From: Apis mellifera
Lineage: Eukaryota > Arthropoda > Insecta > Hymenoptera > Apidae
NCBI RefSeq assembly: GCF_003254395.2
Contig: NC_037641.1
Span: 6,439,001-6,503,000, forward strand
DNA: 64,000 nt
Direction: 5' to 3'
Below the pieces are notes generated by a model that saw nothing but the letters and a program-made list of their open reading frames with translations, did not search any database and was not told the DNA's origin. A program made the position numbers and the translations under genes. Each line of letters opens with the position of its first letter. Position 1 is the stretch's first letter. Below are positions 1 to 15,000 of the stretch, piece by piece.

Positions 1-3000
1 GGGTAAGTCGTTCGAGTAAGTTCGTTTCAGGCGAAAATCAAACCACCCTTCGAGTGTACGCCTCGAAATGTCGTGACTCCTCTTCATTACGAACAACACC
101 TCGGATGAAGTGGCAAAAGGATTCGGTTACTTGGCCGATATAACAAGACTGGAAACGGTTACTTTGGCCGATTCTCTGTTGCATCTAATTGCGGCAAATA
201 AACGAGGCGGTACGATTTGACGACTCGTAAAAACGGCGGGATTCGTTAAACGATTTCACGGACGATTTCATCGCGTGATAGGGAACGATCATTGTTTACA
301 TTGTGCGAGATTTTGAAAACGGGCCGAGTGGAAAACGAGAAATCAATCGACGATCGGTTACGAAGAAGCATCGATAAACGATGGATAAAGAATGGAAAAG
401 GAAGAGGGATGATCGAGAAGAATAATCGGAGAGGAGTTCGCGAGAAATAGAAGTTTACGCGTTGAATTTTTTTACAGGAAGATTAGAGACTTTCTAGGCG
501 GAAGGTTTGGATAAGTTGTTTATACTCGAATGGGAAGAAAATAATTATTTCGTCATTTTTTACCGATCTGTTTTAGTGATGTGTTTTACGACGAGTGGAA
601 GATGATTGGTGGACGGAGGATGATTGTTATTTGAACGATCGAATATGTTCGTTTAAATATTTAAATTTGGGAAAAAAATGGAAATTAGTTAATAACAATA
701 ACGGCTAGAAATACCGGCGTGCAATATACAATTAAAAGTACGTATTCCTTTTATGAAAATGTACGTAACCCAGAAACAATTCTGCGTTTTGTCACGCACA
801 CTTGAGACCTATTACTTCGACACGCGATGGATAGAAATGTGGTTGAGCACTTGTGGCACGATAATACGTGACTGGAAATTACCTTTAGAACATTTAACCA
901 AAGTAAAAGCTTAATTAAATTCAGTTTCCAATTTGTGTTTATGAATGACATAACGATTACGATCGCTGATATAAAGTAATTTAATTAACATGTTTATATT
1001 ATCCCGTTTGAAAGAAAATTAATATTAATATTATTATTGAATTTATATATGAAGCCAGGTTGTAACACACGTTGCAACGAAACAACAAACTAATCAGGAA
1101 CACACGATCGTTCTTCGGAACCGTTACTTAAGTCATCATCTCCGCCAACCATCCCCGCCTGGCAATCAAACAATTCACGCAAGTTTACAGCGAAGCTTCA
1201 ACAATAACAGTTGCCCAATTACATCATCCCTACCATTCCCATCTATTATACTCTAATTCGAGCAGACATGCAGACGATTTCGCCTTCGCCTCCAGTCGTT
1301 CGCAATTACGAAAACTTCCAACCAAAATTCTCTCTCATTCAGCCCGTAATAAAGGAGATTTATTTCACAGAAATTGTTTCGATTCAATTTCAACTCTCCT
1401 CCCCCTGATCAACGATTATCACGATTCTTAAGATGTTTTCTTAAAAACGTTCAGATATATTAATTAAAATGAAGATCAAATGGAGGGAGGAGGAGAGAAA
1501 ATTGTCGAACAATTTCACACAATTTTAAAACGTATCAAACTTATCAAAATTTCAGAGAACGAAACTCAACTCGATACTTGAATTCAATCCGTTCGAAATC
1601 GAATCGTAGAGAGTCGCGTGCTCCGTATCCTCCTCGATGCGTGATTCGACATCGGCACGTATGCCTGACCTAGCCTAGCTGAACACGCGGGAAACCCGTT
1701 AACCGCACGGTGCCGTGAACTTTTGCCGCGAGTAACGTGAGCGCAATCTAATTTCGAGCCGAAGAGACCCGTTCACCGGCCGCCCTCGCTCGAAACGCAC
1801 GACGAGATCTGTGCACCACGTCTGCGCCAAACTCGCGCTAAAGGTCAACCCATTTCGCGATATTTCGCCGGTTGAATACACGCGGCCCGCAATTTATCCT
1901 TTGTGTATCGCGTCCCATTGATCGCGTCCACTTTTTCGTCGCAATTTCGGTGAAGCGACAACGACGACACCGCTATCCCGCACCCACCCGAGTGCAATTA
2001 AACGCGTTTTTTCCTTTTTTGGACATTTTTGAGCGATACAAGGTTTGCTATTTCGATGATGGTTAATTGTGTAATCAGAAGCATAGTTTCTTGATTTTTT
2101 TCAATTCAAAGAAATCATAAATCATTTCAAGATAATTTATAAATTTAATGGATTAGATGGATCGAATTTGGAAATATTTAATCGAAAAAAAAAAAGAGAA
2201 AGGACAAAGTGCATTCGAGAATTTACTTGGAATTTTATAAATTGAAATCTATTTACAGATGTTTCTTCAGAATTTTGTCAATGAAGGTATCGAAAAGGGT
2301 GCGAAGAAATAATTGGGAATAAGAGATATGCATAAATTGTTACTGAAGTTATGTGGCGAGACTTCTGGAAAGAATAGTTGATTTTCCTAAATAAGAAACT
2401 TGTTCCGTGTTATACGCGTAACCACGCCTAATATTTCCTTATAGAACATCGTGCTTGAACTTTCGATTTCTGATCTTAATCTCGGTACAACTGCATTATG
2501 TTAACATTTCGCCGGTATCGTTACCGTAAACCGTCTGAAATTCCCATCCCATTGTTCAAGGAAAATATATTGAATATTCAAGGCGTGTAACAAACGGAAT
2601 ATAAACGCGATTGAATCGCACTCGGGATACGTGGGATGCCGCTTTTATGATGAATGGAAACATCGCGATTGAAAATGTTCGTCTTATCGAATTTTAAATC
2701 GTGTGTATAAGTGAGTTCTCCCGCGGATCATTTATCACGTCCATGGAAATAATAAAACGGTAAGTTGGAAGCTTTTTATCACAGAAAAAGAATCCGCTTT
2801 CTTTTAATAAAATTTTCCAATGATTCGTAAAAATAGTTTCTCGCCCTAATTCGAATTGCAAGCTAAGAAGACAAATGCAATAAAACTCATAATTCATTCA
2901 CCAATCTTCGTCAAATCGCGAACATTTTATTAATTTAAACGATAAAAAAGAATCTGCAACATCTTTCGATCATTTTTTTTTTTTCTACAAAATTCTCTGA

Positions 3001-6000
3001 TACAATAGCTTTCATCAACAACGAATCGAATTCGAAATAAAAGAAGAGAGAAAAAAGAAAAGCAACCGTCCATTATCCGTATTTAAAAAACGATCCTCCA
3101 ACCCTCTGATCCCATTTTCCAAGAGGATCAGGCCTCGATCGATCTCCTGTTTCCAATTATTCCCCGCGATAATTCGGTGTCTATCGATCGGTCGACGAAT
3201 AAAACTCGACGAAAACTAGCGCGTTTTAGATTAGAATGCACGGATGATTAGCGTCGTAAACTTTTCAACGGGGGCGCCGTTTAATTCGAACGAGCGGAAA
3301 CGTTTCACCAAAATGGGAATCGATGGGATTCCAAACCGGCGATTTAACCGGTGTAACCGATTAAACGTGCACAGGGAGCGCCGACTCATCTGCTTCGAAA
3401 ACCGGATATGTCTCCATCCAGAGAGGATTCGTTGCAACCGGAATTGAAACCGATACCCATGCACAACAGTTGCAGTTGTCGTTTGCCCATCTATTCTCGA
3501 TCCAACGGATCGGCCTTGGATCGATTTTCTTTTATACAAGTCTAAAGGTAAACTTGTGAAACCAAGTTTTTGTTTCCCCCCTTAAGTTTCGGTTGTCCTT
3601 GTTGTTGCTCGTCTCGATCGTTGAATTGCAAGGCATTGGTGGAAAATTATGTATCTCTTCGCGAAATTATTTTTTAATTCATCCGCGATAATTTTCTGAT
3701 ATCGATTGAACATTATATGATATATTAATTTATTTTCCAACTAAGAAAACATTGGATTAAAGAAAAGATTAGATTAATACGGTTAATAATTTTGATTAAT
3801 AATTTTCAAGATAGAAACGATAAAAATAAAAGTTAACGGATATTTAAAAATGTTAACACGAGATATTAAATTTATTATTTTATACGAAGAACAGGTATTT
3901 AACTTAATCGAAGGATTAATACGAATTGATATAGGAATTTCATCAACTTTAACCATTTTAAATTGGCCTTATCTTCCGTATGATAATAATAGTTGCGACA
4001 AGGAAGTACAGGAGAGTTGAAATAGAATTCTTAATCGACTAAACGAATTTCTGACAAGAATTAACTGCAATTGACGCTGACTAAGTACAGAGAAACGAAG
4101 ATTTCGGATATGTGTGTTGTAACACGGTGTTTAATGAGGCGATAAGTTGACTTCAGTTCCTTACTTACCAAACGAAGTAAGCGAAACTTCGCCCGAGAGA
4201 GATGAAGCTCTGAAATCGGAGGAGAGCGCGGCCGACGATGAAATAATACCTTTGGAAAATCACCGCCTGGCGGGTTTATCGTTCGATCTGATCAAATTTA
4301 ATGATTTAGCTCCCCGTGGAGGGGGCCCAATTTTTATTATCAAAGATATCGAAACTGGACGAAACAATGGACGGGTATTAATCTGTAATGATCGCGTCAC
4401 GAAATGGATTGGGAGAAGAATCGACATTAAAAAAAAACCTTTGTTTAAACGATATGTGACGTATACGTGATTTATACGCGGAATAAATTTCATTCGAAAC
4501 TATAATCGAAGAGAATAATTGGGAATTTCTAATTATCGAATTGATAAGCCGGTATTTATCACCAGCTGCCAGCCGAAACCGTTCTGTCGGCAATTGCAAG
4601 GATGCTTAGGAAATTCCAAGACGATTACAGTGGCGCTCATGTGAAAACGCTCGCGCATTTACCACCATTGCGTGCATAACAATCCAACAACGCACGATGA
4701 ACAAGCAACTGCAATCAAAGATATAGAAGGAACAAAGCTAAACGCGGCTACGGTCTTGCACTGATGAATACTGAACCGATTAAATTTAATTGCCAGAGAG
4801 AAATTCACCGAGGCGAGCCTGTCTACGCTATCGTTACAACATTTTTATGATAAACGAAGAATATATATATATATATATATATATATTGTATATCTTTTCA
4901 CGTTGAAACGAATTATACGAGACGCCAGTTACGAATTCGTTGCGGATATCTTTTCTCGCATATAATGCATCAATTCATAAGATAAGATTTGATTTCATCG
5001 TCGCGATTTTCGTTTAACATTGTGTACTAAAAATTACTCGAAATGAAAGAAAATTAATTGGAGGAGAGTGCAATAAATATCACAGTTGTCGTGATAATTT
5101 AATCAATTAATATATCAGATACGATATATGAGAAATGAAAATGGAATCGAATCGGGGAAAGTTGAAGAAGAATCGGATTGAAATTAAATTGCCGATCTAT
5201 CTTATTCTAAATTCATTCTACTCTTTTATCACTTGGAAAAACACTTTTTATCATGTTTAATTTCTCGGCTATGAATCAGATAAGATTGGCATTTTTTGAA
5301 AAAACGATAATCTAGATCTACGTATCTCTCAACTATCGTACACATCTTAGAATAAACGAACACTTTGATAATCGAGTTTGATCATCCTAACGCGCGGATC
5401 GATAATCAAGATATAATATTTGCTCGAACGATTCTCAAATTTTTATCCTGAAACAAACGGAAAATCGAACAAAAATAAAAAGAATGAAAAAAGATAGTTT
5501 CGAAACAATGATTTATCCCTACGATCAAACAATAACCGATCGAATTAAAAATCGGATGAATCGAGTATCAATAATTAGAAGAAAGAATTGGGGAGAAAGA
5601 GATCAGAGAAGGAAAGATTTAGCAGATCAGTAACTGTGTGTGCACAACGGTCGTCAATGATCCATGAAATCCCGTGATACGAGCTACTACTAAAAATCGA
5701 ACGATGGAAAAATCGAACGTTTACGTTGCATGCGCACAGGCATGAAACATTTAATAGAGCGATAAATAGATAATAGCACGATGGACCCATTCATAAAGCA
5801 TGGAAATGAGCGTGGCTCCGGAAATTCGATGAATACGCGATCGATGAACAAAGCGGTGGGGTTGGGAGGGGAGGGTCGTCGTGAAAAATTTGAAGCGGAT
5901 TGCGCATGGATCGTCGTACGTTAACAAGAGAATTCGTTCGATGGGATATGACAATTTAAAACCCGCCGGAACAAACCATTTGAAACTGTGGCGCCAATTG

Positions 6001-8722
6001 AAAAATATGTGAACGATGGTTTTTCCAGCGTTGAAAAGGGGTCGATTATTTTTGTTTAAAAATTGCTTTCCGATAGAATTCCACGCAAATTATTACTCTC
6101 TCTTTTAAGAAATATCGCGCAACAATTTATATTTCGACTCATATTCTTGGAAAATGTTAAATGAAACTTGTTAACGTGAAAATCTGTGTAATCAAACTTT
6201 ATGATGGTATTGATTTTTTTTTTATTATCGTCCTACCTGTATATCTAGGATATCTATATTTTTAAAAAATTTGGATTATTCATTTACATATTTAAATAAC
6301 ACACACTACATTCCTTTGTACTTTTTTACATATTCATCGAATTTTAAATTAATCGATGCAAAATTAATGCGCGGATTAAAAAGAGTTACAATCCAACGGG
6401 GCAGTGTGAACAATACCGATGTTCAAAAATAAAATTCTACGCGATCAAAATAACGGCCGTATCGGAATTTTAAACAAAATAAATCTATCCCGCTGTTAAT
6501 ACACCGCTAAAAAAAAAATTACTACCACTTCTCCCTTTCAGAATTTTCAAACGCTTCCATCGCACAATTCTATTTTTCGTCTAACTGCCGTCTAATACCG
6601 TTGAAGAACGATTTAATTCAAATAAAAAGGAAAAAAAATAACTAAAAACGCGTTGCACGCGAGGAAAATTATGCAGCGGATCGAAGCGCGGACGGATCGA
6701 TCTCGATCCACCGTAACCAAACTCTCTCTCTGAAGCAAAAACAACGGACGAATTTCACGCAAATTACAACGAGTTATATCGCGGAGAGAGAGCTCGCTCC
6801 ATTCTTTTAACGTTCCTTTTCAAATTTACGACTTTGGCGGGAAAACTCGTGGAAAAGTTTCGTTTTCCAATATTCTCGCGGCCGTTTAACAGATCGAACG
6901 ACGTGCTAATTTTATCTCTCGATTTTTCAACGATTTCATTTTTTTTTTTTTATATTCCCCCCGCTCTCCTCCTCCCTCCTTTTTTATTTCGAGTGTCCAA
7001 AACCTAAATTGCGAGCTCGAGGCGGGTTCGGTCATTCGTTCCGCCGGTGATTTACCCCTTGCGTGGCCAGTTTCGTTTGTTCCGGGAAACGCTATTAATC
7101 GAAATATCCGTGGATGCGCATACTGTATTCTCATTTATACGCAAATGTAACCAACACGTACGTGTATGAACGGGGATAAAGGGGAATCCGTTGGAAATTT
7201 AGTTGGAAAATGGGAAGAAAAGTTGGGAACGGAATGCGCGTTTGAGAATATCTCTGAACGTTTTATCCTTTGAGTGCTGTTTAACGCGTGTTTCAAAAAT
7301 AGTTTTTACTTTTAATTGTGTAATGAATATAGCAGTGAATGTAGTCTTTTCGAATCGTTTCTCGACGTAACGAAATTTTGGAACGAGTCATTGGATCATC
7401 AGTTTAGAAGATAAGATATTATCACGCTTGTTCGATTTTGTCTTTTCGTCTGTGCATTTATTATACGCGTATTTTATATAATTAATTATAATAATTCGTA
7501 TCATTCATTTGGGACTTTTTTGTATAGAAATGAGGTAAGCTTGAAGGTATTCGATGCATTTAATCGATATATCTCAATGCGAATTTCAGATAGAGTGGAG
7601 TGAACTATTTTAAACATCTCTTTGGCGAATTGCCCGTTTAATACTGACCACTGAACTGTATATGCACTTTTTGCGTTACTGGGGTAAATATTAATAAAAG
7701 ATTAATAATAAAATAAGAGATCGATAAACTTGAGTTTAATTCACGAGCTTTATAATAATCCTGAGAAATTATATTTTGCAAGAATCGGGTTTTTCGCATT
7801 TTGCAAAAATTTTATTCCAGATAATAATGATTCCTTTGATATTAAAAAAGAAATGAAATAATGAAAAATTCTTGAGAGAATATACGTAGAAATATATTAT
7901 ACATAGGAATGATAAAGAGCTTTGCTTTGCTTAAAATTGCTTTGAATATTTGAAAAGCTTTGTACATTCAAAACTCATTTCGTTCATTTAACGTAAACGT
8001 GGATTTCAATTTGGAAAAACAGATTGCTATAAAAAAATCTAAATTTCGTAAATATTATCAATTTTCTAGATTCTATAAAAAAAAAAAAAAAATTCCAATC
8101 AAAAGTAGATATTTAATTTCAATAAAATCGATTAACATAAACGTTTCTTCTTGTTTCTTATTATTCTAAATTAAATATACTTTTGAAAAATGTGCATCAT
8201 TGTCCACAAGATATTGAATTAAATACTCGATATTATTTATATATCTTGTTTATCTTTGTCAAATAGAGATAAAGATAAAATTCTACATGAATGAACTGTT
8301 TGCACGGTTATAAAACTGTATTAACCATAGAAGCTTATTCTTGATTGATGGTACATAAAGAAAAACAATATTTGATGACTAACAAAGCTTACGTAATTTT
8401 GAAACGCGTCTACTAATCTAAAGAACGATAATCATACAATTATCGTTATTCTTTTTTCTTTAATAACAAGTTAGTAATAACAATTTATTTCACGATTTAA
8501 AAAAAAAAAACATTTTAATTCCTCTTTTCCATCATGATCAATGATAACAAGATGATAAAAATCTTTTTTTCAGGATCAAAGAAAATAAATGTTTCTATGA
8601 TTAATAACAATTGTTCTTTTTTCAAAAATCAAAAACTTTAAAAAAAAAAAGTACTTCTTCTCTTTCAGCCAACATTGTCGACAATATATTTTATATGAAT
8701 AAGAAGGAAAAAAAAGACTCAC
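1..8722 (-). other. alpha-Man-Ia intron (continues off the left edge)
   Basis: There are 8.7 kb without a supported exon on either strand. I looked for the conserved opening of the GH47 domain (MMKHAWDNY-like) on the minus strand and did not find it, so the whole stretch is treated as intron. It contains an (AT)13 tract and scattered A/T runs. A 107-codon open stretch at 4147–4470 lacks an ATG and is not called. Confidence 0.6.
4861..4886. repeat. (AT)13 microsatellite
   Basis: A pure dinucleotide run inside the mannosidase intron. Confidence 0.95.
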
Positions 8723-8944
8723 CTCTTTGACCTTGTCCCTCCGTTCCCTGGCGATGGGGTCCTTGTCCTCTCCACCGACCGTCAAAGGAAGTTTACTGGC
8801 GGGTGCTGGCGGCACAGTCTCCAGAACTTCGTTCTTCCGGTGAAGCACTAACGATGGCGAACTAGTAACACGCACATGTATTTCACCAATCACTTCCGGT
8901 TTCTCCAACATCTTCTGTTGCTGATATTCCTCGTCGATCTTCGC
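8723..8944 (-). CDS. alpha-Man-Ia: alpha-Man-Ia coding exon 2 (luminal stem)
   Basis: The exon has 74 codons, from a TTTCAG acceptor to a GAG|GTGAGT donor. It encodes AKIDEEYQQQKMLEKP, a Pro/Ala-rich middle, and ends in RERRDKVKE. In the family this stem sequence is followed directly by the start of the GH47 domain, which would be in the next exon to the left, outside the window. Both ends are phase 0. Confidence 0.85.
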
Positions 8945-11900
8945 CTGAAATTCGGTCAGATCGAGTCGCGGGTCGAGATTTTTCGAATGACGGTTTTTTT
9001 TTTTTTTTTTTTAATCAATTAAATGTGTTAATCTCAATTCGATCATTGAGAAAATAAAATAAAAATCCGATGGTCTCTCGCTTTATCCGATCCAATGTTA
9101 TTAAAATAATCTATTTTTTTCTGATACGAATTTTAATTTTTCAACAAATTGAGAAAGGATATGGAAAGAATAAATTTCGATTCGCTGTTTGGAATTAATC
9201 TCGAAAAAACAACGTTTTTTATCTCATTGATAATGAAAGATGTTATTTCGTGAAGGATCGTGAATTGTAAAAAGAATTACATTATTCGTTAAATTATTAG
9301 AACTAGTATAAAAACCTTTATCGTTGATGTTTAAATTTCAGGATGTCTGGTTGAAAATGTTTTTGCGATCATTTATACTTTGTTTTAAAAGATGTTTAAA
9401 AGAAATTGTTTTATTAGTCAAGATAACGTTGCTAACTTCGAACGAATTGTAAACTTTACGGCTTATCTAATTGCAAATATTTATCTACCTGATAAATTTT
9501 TCAATGTCGAATAATTCAAGGAACTGTGTACCATTCCTCGCACGAATCATTCAATCATAAAATTACTTCCAATAAAAAAAATCAAATAATATATTGAAGC
9601 AAAAAATAGATACGTATCTAAGAAAGCAAACGGAAAAAAAAATCAAACAACGTTTATTCAGAACGTATCGAAATTCCAAGGTGTCATCGAATCTCCATAA
9701 AACATATAATCAAAGTCAATTTATTCAAAGATGATTTATTCAAAGCTGAAGAGGTCAGTAACAGCGACACACTCTCTTTGAAATAGTGAAACGTTCCCAT
9801 TTATTTTCCCTGCCATTTACAAATTACAGTTTATCAACGCGCATTTTCATCGACTCTATTTCCGATCGATACACGCGGCAATGATTTATAGAAAATTTTC
9901 GTCTTAAAGCATGGAAAAGATCGGTCCACGCCACGTGGAATAAAAATCAAATTTTTCTGGACCGCTTGAGAGAAAGAGAGAGACCTCGGATCTATTTATT
10001 CGAACACCGCCGTACGAATGCAATCTCGAGAATACGCTTCTTTCGCTCGAATCGCTCAGAAAATATCGGCTCTCGACCAGCCGTGATTATAAAAGAACGA
10101 AAGGTGAAATGTTGCGAGTATAACGCTTGCTTTTCCCCTCTGCGTTAAACGATTTCGAACTTAATTCTATCACACACCGTTTCTTTCCAGGAAAAACTGA
10201 TTATGATCGAGTTGTTTATTGAAACGAATATAAGAAGTATTTTGTTGGGGAGAAAAAAATTTTTATATCACATAATTGTGCAACTTTGAACTCATTTAGA
10301 TTTATTGATAGTGATTTGAAAGTAATGGAAGGATTCTGAATTGAATCTTTTTTATTATCATTGGACTGCCAATGTTATTTGTGTGAATGCAGAAAAATTA
10401 AAAATACTTTCACACCGAATTCTAATTTTTATGTTACTTTTTTTATCTTATTTGTTATTGCTACTATTCCTTTATTATCGCATTTTTTGTGAAATTTAAA
10501 GTATACATTATCTTTGTTAGAAGTAACACTAATAGCTATTTTCCATTAAAATTTTTATTAAAATTCAATGTCATTGAATTATCAAATTCAATGATAGATA
10601 AGATTGATTCAAACACACTATAGATTTGACTGAGAATATCAAGAAAAATAATTTATTTGCATACTACTCGTTATCTAATATTGACATATCATATTAGTTT
10701 TACTTTAAAATACTATCGCGGTAATATTCACATATAAACTTGAATTCATTCTATTTTTTAAAAAATAAACTTCGTGGAAAATTATATATATTATAACATT
10801 TATGGCATTAAGTTTGTTATCAGAAAATAACAAACAAATATCTCTGAAATATGAATTTAAATTATGCAGTAAATACAAAAAAAAAATATTAAAGTAAGTA
10901 TAGCGATAGCAAAAGTAACAATTAATAATATTGCAATTGCGAAAATTATCAATTTTTAAAAAATTTAGAAGAATTTTTATTTATTTTTTAAATGAAATAT
11001 TATTATAAAAATTTGTATATGCTTCTTCCATGAAATTAATTTAATCTCATAAATTGGAATAAGGATAATCTATTTTACAGTTGTTATTAATAAAAAAAAA
11101 AAATGTCTAGGATTCTTTCTCTGAAGAAATATAAAAATTTTTATCTTTTACTAACATGATAATATATTAAAAATATATTCTATCAGTTTTCCATTCAACT
11201 GACCTATATATTTAATTCAAACTATATCTCTTAGTCGATTATTGAACACGTGAAATCAAATGAATAATTCCAATTATGCAAACTACATTTCGTAATCGAT
11301 CACGTATTAATAGAGGAGATCACCTGTGGATCGTGAATCGATCAAAAATATAACACTTTCAATGAACGACCGGATTGAAAGTCGATGGAAAATTCACAGA
11401 TATCCGCTTTAAAATTCCCTTATTTTTACCATCGTCAGCCTATTGGTGTTAAACATGAAGATAAAAATATTTCAAGATAAATATATAAATTAATAACGAA
11501 TAAATCTATTTCTCTATCAACAACAAATCTATCACAACTTGAATGTTGGATAACATTTCTCTTATATGAGAAAGTGGTGAAATTTGAACATGCTGCATCT
11601 AACACGTGCAAATGTTGAACTCGCGGAACAAGTGCTAAATTACAGTCGAATTACCTAGTTCTACGATGAAATTGCCATCAAAATCGCGCTTCAATTTTAA
11701 TAAATCCAACTAGCGAAGAACTATTAATTAAACATTCTGCTTTTCACGTTAAAATTACATTTTAAGTAAGTATATAAACCCAAGAAGCTTCTATTATATT
11801 AACAAATTCTTCACGTTATTAAAATCATCGTAAAAAAAAAAATTCTAATTTACAAATAATAATATAAGTTATACAAAACTATGGAAAATAATTTAAAAAA

Positions 11901-14316
11901 AGAAAAATCATTACGTATAAAAAAATAATAAAAATTTCAAAAGGATCATGTACGAACGTAAAAAAATTTCGATATATTTCTTCACTCATTAAAATTATCG
12001 TAGAAAAAATAAAAATTAGAATTTTAAATAATATATATATATCATAAAAAAATAATCTTTGTTAAAAAAATTGTAACATTCAAAAATAATCAAGATTTTT
12101 ATAAACAATCACGGTTGTAAAGTTTCATTTGTGAGACGAAATTTACAATAAAAATTTATGAATACTTATAATCTAGAATGGTGGAAATAGAGTTAGCGCG
12201 TTTTGTGAACATTAAATATTCAAACATATATTCTCGATTGAACGTAAATTCTTGATAAATTCTATTATTTCACGGATAACAAGGGGCGTCAATATTTTGA
12301 CATAAATAGCGAGAATAGTTTCCTATTCGAATTGTAAATCGAGCTTCAATCTCATGTCGTCATCGTTAATTAGTTGATAAAACAAGATATAACTTTCGTT
12401 TCTTTCGATTCGATTCCACCGTCTTTTTAATATCGCTTTTACCACGTTTTCGATTGTTTTAGAGGAGATTTTATAACATTCCGAATCTTGTTTAAAACGA
12501 TTTCAAGAATATTGATTATACACGTGGAAATTTTCATTTGGAATTAAAGTTTGTTTTATCGACGATTGAATAAATATCGAATTGTTGTATCAGACTGAGC
12601 TCTGAATAATTTTGTTTTATTTAATTCTTAACGGAAAAAATAAAAAAAATAAGGTAAAAATTAAAACCAATGAAGAAAGTAAAATAAAAATATTAATTTT
12701 TATCCTATATCCTATATTCTATTAAAATTAATAATCTTGGTTTATAGATAGATATCACTATCTTATGTATCACTATTCTAATATCAGCGAATAACTTGTC
12801 TTTTTCTTTCTCAAATTAATCGCAATCTTTATCAATCTCTATATCTCTATATCAATCTATATATCTACATCTATCATTTTCCTATATTAAATCTAACAAC
12901 TTAAATATATTTTTATTATAAATAAATTTATTAATTCAAAATTTCCTTAAGTTTTAAAATAGGTTAAGAAAAAAAATAATTATTATTACTTAACATGTAT
13001 CCATGTGCATACAGCGATAGAAATGTCTCAATGAGGGTCATGTCGATGCGTCGGAAATTATGCTTTGAAATTTTAGGGCGAGAGTCTATTAACATTGATA
13101 AAACTCGTTCTCTCGGCCAGCAACACGATGATAGATTAAATAATTTAATCCCAGTAAATGCGTTTCACATAGTTAAGTTTCACACAGTACGTTTCACAAT
13201 ACGCGTAATTTATTCGTTAATACGCGTGATACGTAGAACGACATGTCATTTTCCAGAGAAACCGCGCGTGATGAAATGAGAACGATAGCTGATTTAAATT
13301 TTCATATTTCGTTATACATAAATATTCCGATTACGCAAAACGTGGGTAAAACGTTTCGTTGTTCGCGCACAATTCATAATGAAAACAGGATTAAAAAGGA
13401 TAATCGGAGACACAAAACTAACAAAATGGCGCTCGATAAAAACGATAAATTACGATTATCGAATCTCGAGATCGATCGATATTAAATAAAATATGGTGGC
13501 CATATTGAAGTAAATATGTAACTTATTCATTGACAATTAACGCGATTTGACCGTTAGCGCGGAATCAAATCGAATGAATATAGCAAAAAATAATCAGGAA
13601 TTAAAGAAATAAGAATTACAAACCGTGTGAACTTTTGTTCCGTTACGCGTGTACACGTGTGCCCGCGATACGTCACGATGGCCGCATGTAAACAAACGAA
13701 TCGAGAAAGCGTGTAACAGTTGAAAGAACGAAGCACATAAGATGTTATAAAAAAACAAGGACATCACGATGAGAAAGATCATATAATTATTGTTAAAGAG
13801 AACAGCACCATTTGATTTCTCGAGAAACGATGACAAGCGAAATCACGAGTTCGCGAGTAAGCTAGAAAATCGAGAGTCGAGCATAATCGAGAATCGAAAG
13901 AAGTGCAACATCGAGACTCTGACACACGCGCGGACCTGCAGCTTTTGCTTGTCCTGAAGAATATGCACATCCTGATGATCAATGCCCTCGTGTCCAGGTG
14001 GCACAGCATTAAGATGACCTATGGACCCCTTTATGCCCCCTTGTAAACGAGGTGGCGCCGGTATAAGTAATTCCGGTCCCGCTTTTTGCATGTGTTGGTA
14101 CACACGGTAAACACTGTTCACTGCGACGCCGCCAGTGCCCGGACGGAAATCCGGCAAAAAGAAGAACGTTCCGAAACACACGACACCGAACGTCAAAAAC
14201 ACCAACATGATCAGATACTTTTCACGCGGGCGGAACGACCGTCTCGAGAATAGAGGCACCGGCACACCGTTCACGAACCGCTGATACGACGGTAGAATGC
14301 TCGACGTCGTTGTCAT
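8723..14316 (-). CDS. alpha-Man-Ia: Mannosyl-oligosaccharide alpha-1,2-mannosidase IA, 5' half (partial gene)
   Basis: Class I (GH47) alpha-1,2-mannosidases trim Man9 to Man5 on N-glycans in the Golgi as type II membrane proteins. Two coding exons are visible, 13936–14316 and 8723–8944; they join in phase 0 to give 201 residues. Residues 1–32 are cytosolic and contain SILPSYQRFVNGVPVP and SRRSFRPREKY, which I recognise from insect alpha-Man-Ia N-termini. A hydrophobic anchor follows at about 34–55, then a luminal stem rich in Pro, Gln and charged residues. No GH47 catalytic motif occurs in the window, so the remaining exons must lie left of base 1. The start is the only ATG in the open frame; the frame upstream of it has no other ATG. 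Family identity rests on the N-terminal match and topology only. Confidence 0.85.
8945..13935 (-). other. alpha-Man-Ia intron 1
   Basis: This 5-kb, strongly AT-rich intron lies between the anchor and stem exons and has consensus ends (GTCCGC donor, TTTCAG acceptor, read on the minus strand). Open frames at 12995–13485 and 13554–13836 have no recognisable protein features and no flanking splice support. Confidence 0.7.
13936..14316 (-). CDS. alpha-Man-Ia: alpha-Man-Ia coding exon 1 (signal anchor)
   Basis: The 127-codon exon begins at the ATG at 14316 and ends in a CAG followed by a GTCCGC donor. It encodes the short cytosolic tail, the transmembrane anchor (YLIMLVFLTFGVVCFGTFFF, residues 35–54) and the beginning of the luminal stem. 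The region just upstream (14317–14520) is GC-richer than its surroundings and contains CCAAT, which fits a 5' UTR and promoter. Confidence 0.88.
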
Positions 14317-15000
14317 TTTAACGATACTGTCACGCCACGCACGCACTAACGCACTTCCCGTTTTTACAACAGACGAAAACTCGAGCACTCGTGCGCGTTG
14401 TTGCCCTTTTCCTAGCCGTCGCACGCCATTACAAATGCCGTGGCACGCGAGCACCACCTGCTCGCCGAGCTTGACACTTCGTCGCAGATGAAGCGCCAAT
14501 CAGCTGATGCGACTCATGCACCAACTACTTTCATGAATAACAAGCAAACGAATACATATCGGTATGATGTCGTGAATACTTACGCAGTCGATAACTAGAA
14601 ATACACTAAATATAAAATTTGAAATACACTAGATATAAAATTTTATATTCTTATAATCCATATTTTCTAACAAAAAATCCAAAAAAAATTTATTATTTTG
14701 TAATATTAATTTTCTACTGTGTTAAAATATTCTAATTATATAAATTTATATATAAAATTTATTTATATATAAAATTATATAAATGTTATAAATGTAATAA
14801 TATATATTTTTATCAATTACAGTAAAATTTATCGTTTTAAGTTATTAATTTTCAATTTATAATTGTGTTAAAATATTCCATCATTTTATCTTGGAATTAT
14901 TTTAATTGTAATTTATATTAATATTAATAATTCATAATTAATTTATATTATATTTTAATTTTCGCGCCTTTAAAATAAAAAATGTACTAACTATTTTTTA
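14317..15000. promoter_or_regulatory. Divergent intergenic region between alpha-Man-Ia and the 15-kb transcript
   Basis: The segment next to the mannosidase ATG (14317–14520) is GC-richer and contains an inverted CCAAT-type site (CCAATCAGCTGATG around 14497). The remainder is very AT-rich and includes a 28-bp direct duplication (GAAATACACTA…ATATAAAATTT) at about 14597–14645. No TATA box or exact start site can be fixed. Confidence 0.4.

Noticed and set aside
4147..4470. 107-codon open stretch on the plus strand with plausible composition
   Set aside because: It has no ATG start, no recognisable domain and an overlapping open frame on the other strand; it lies inside the mannosidase intron.
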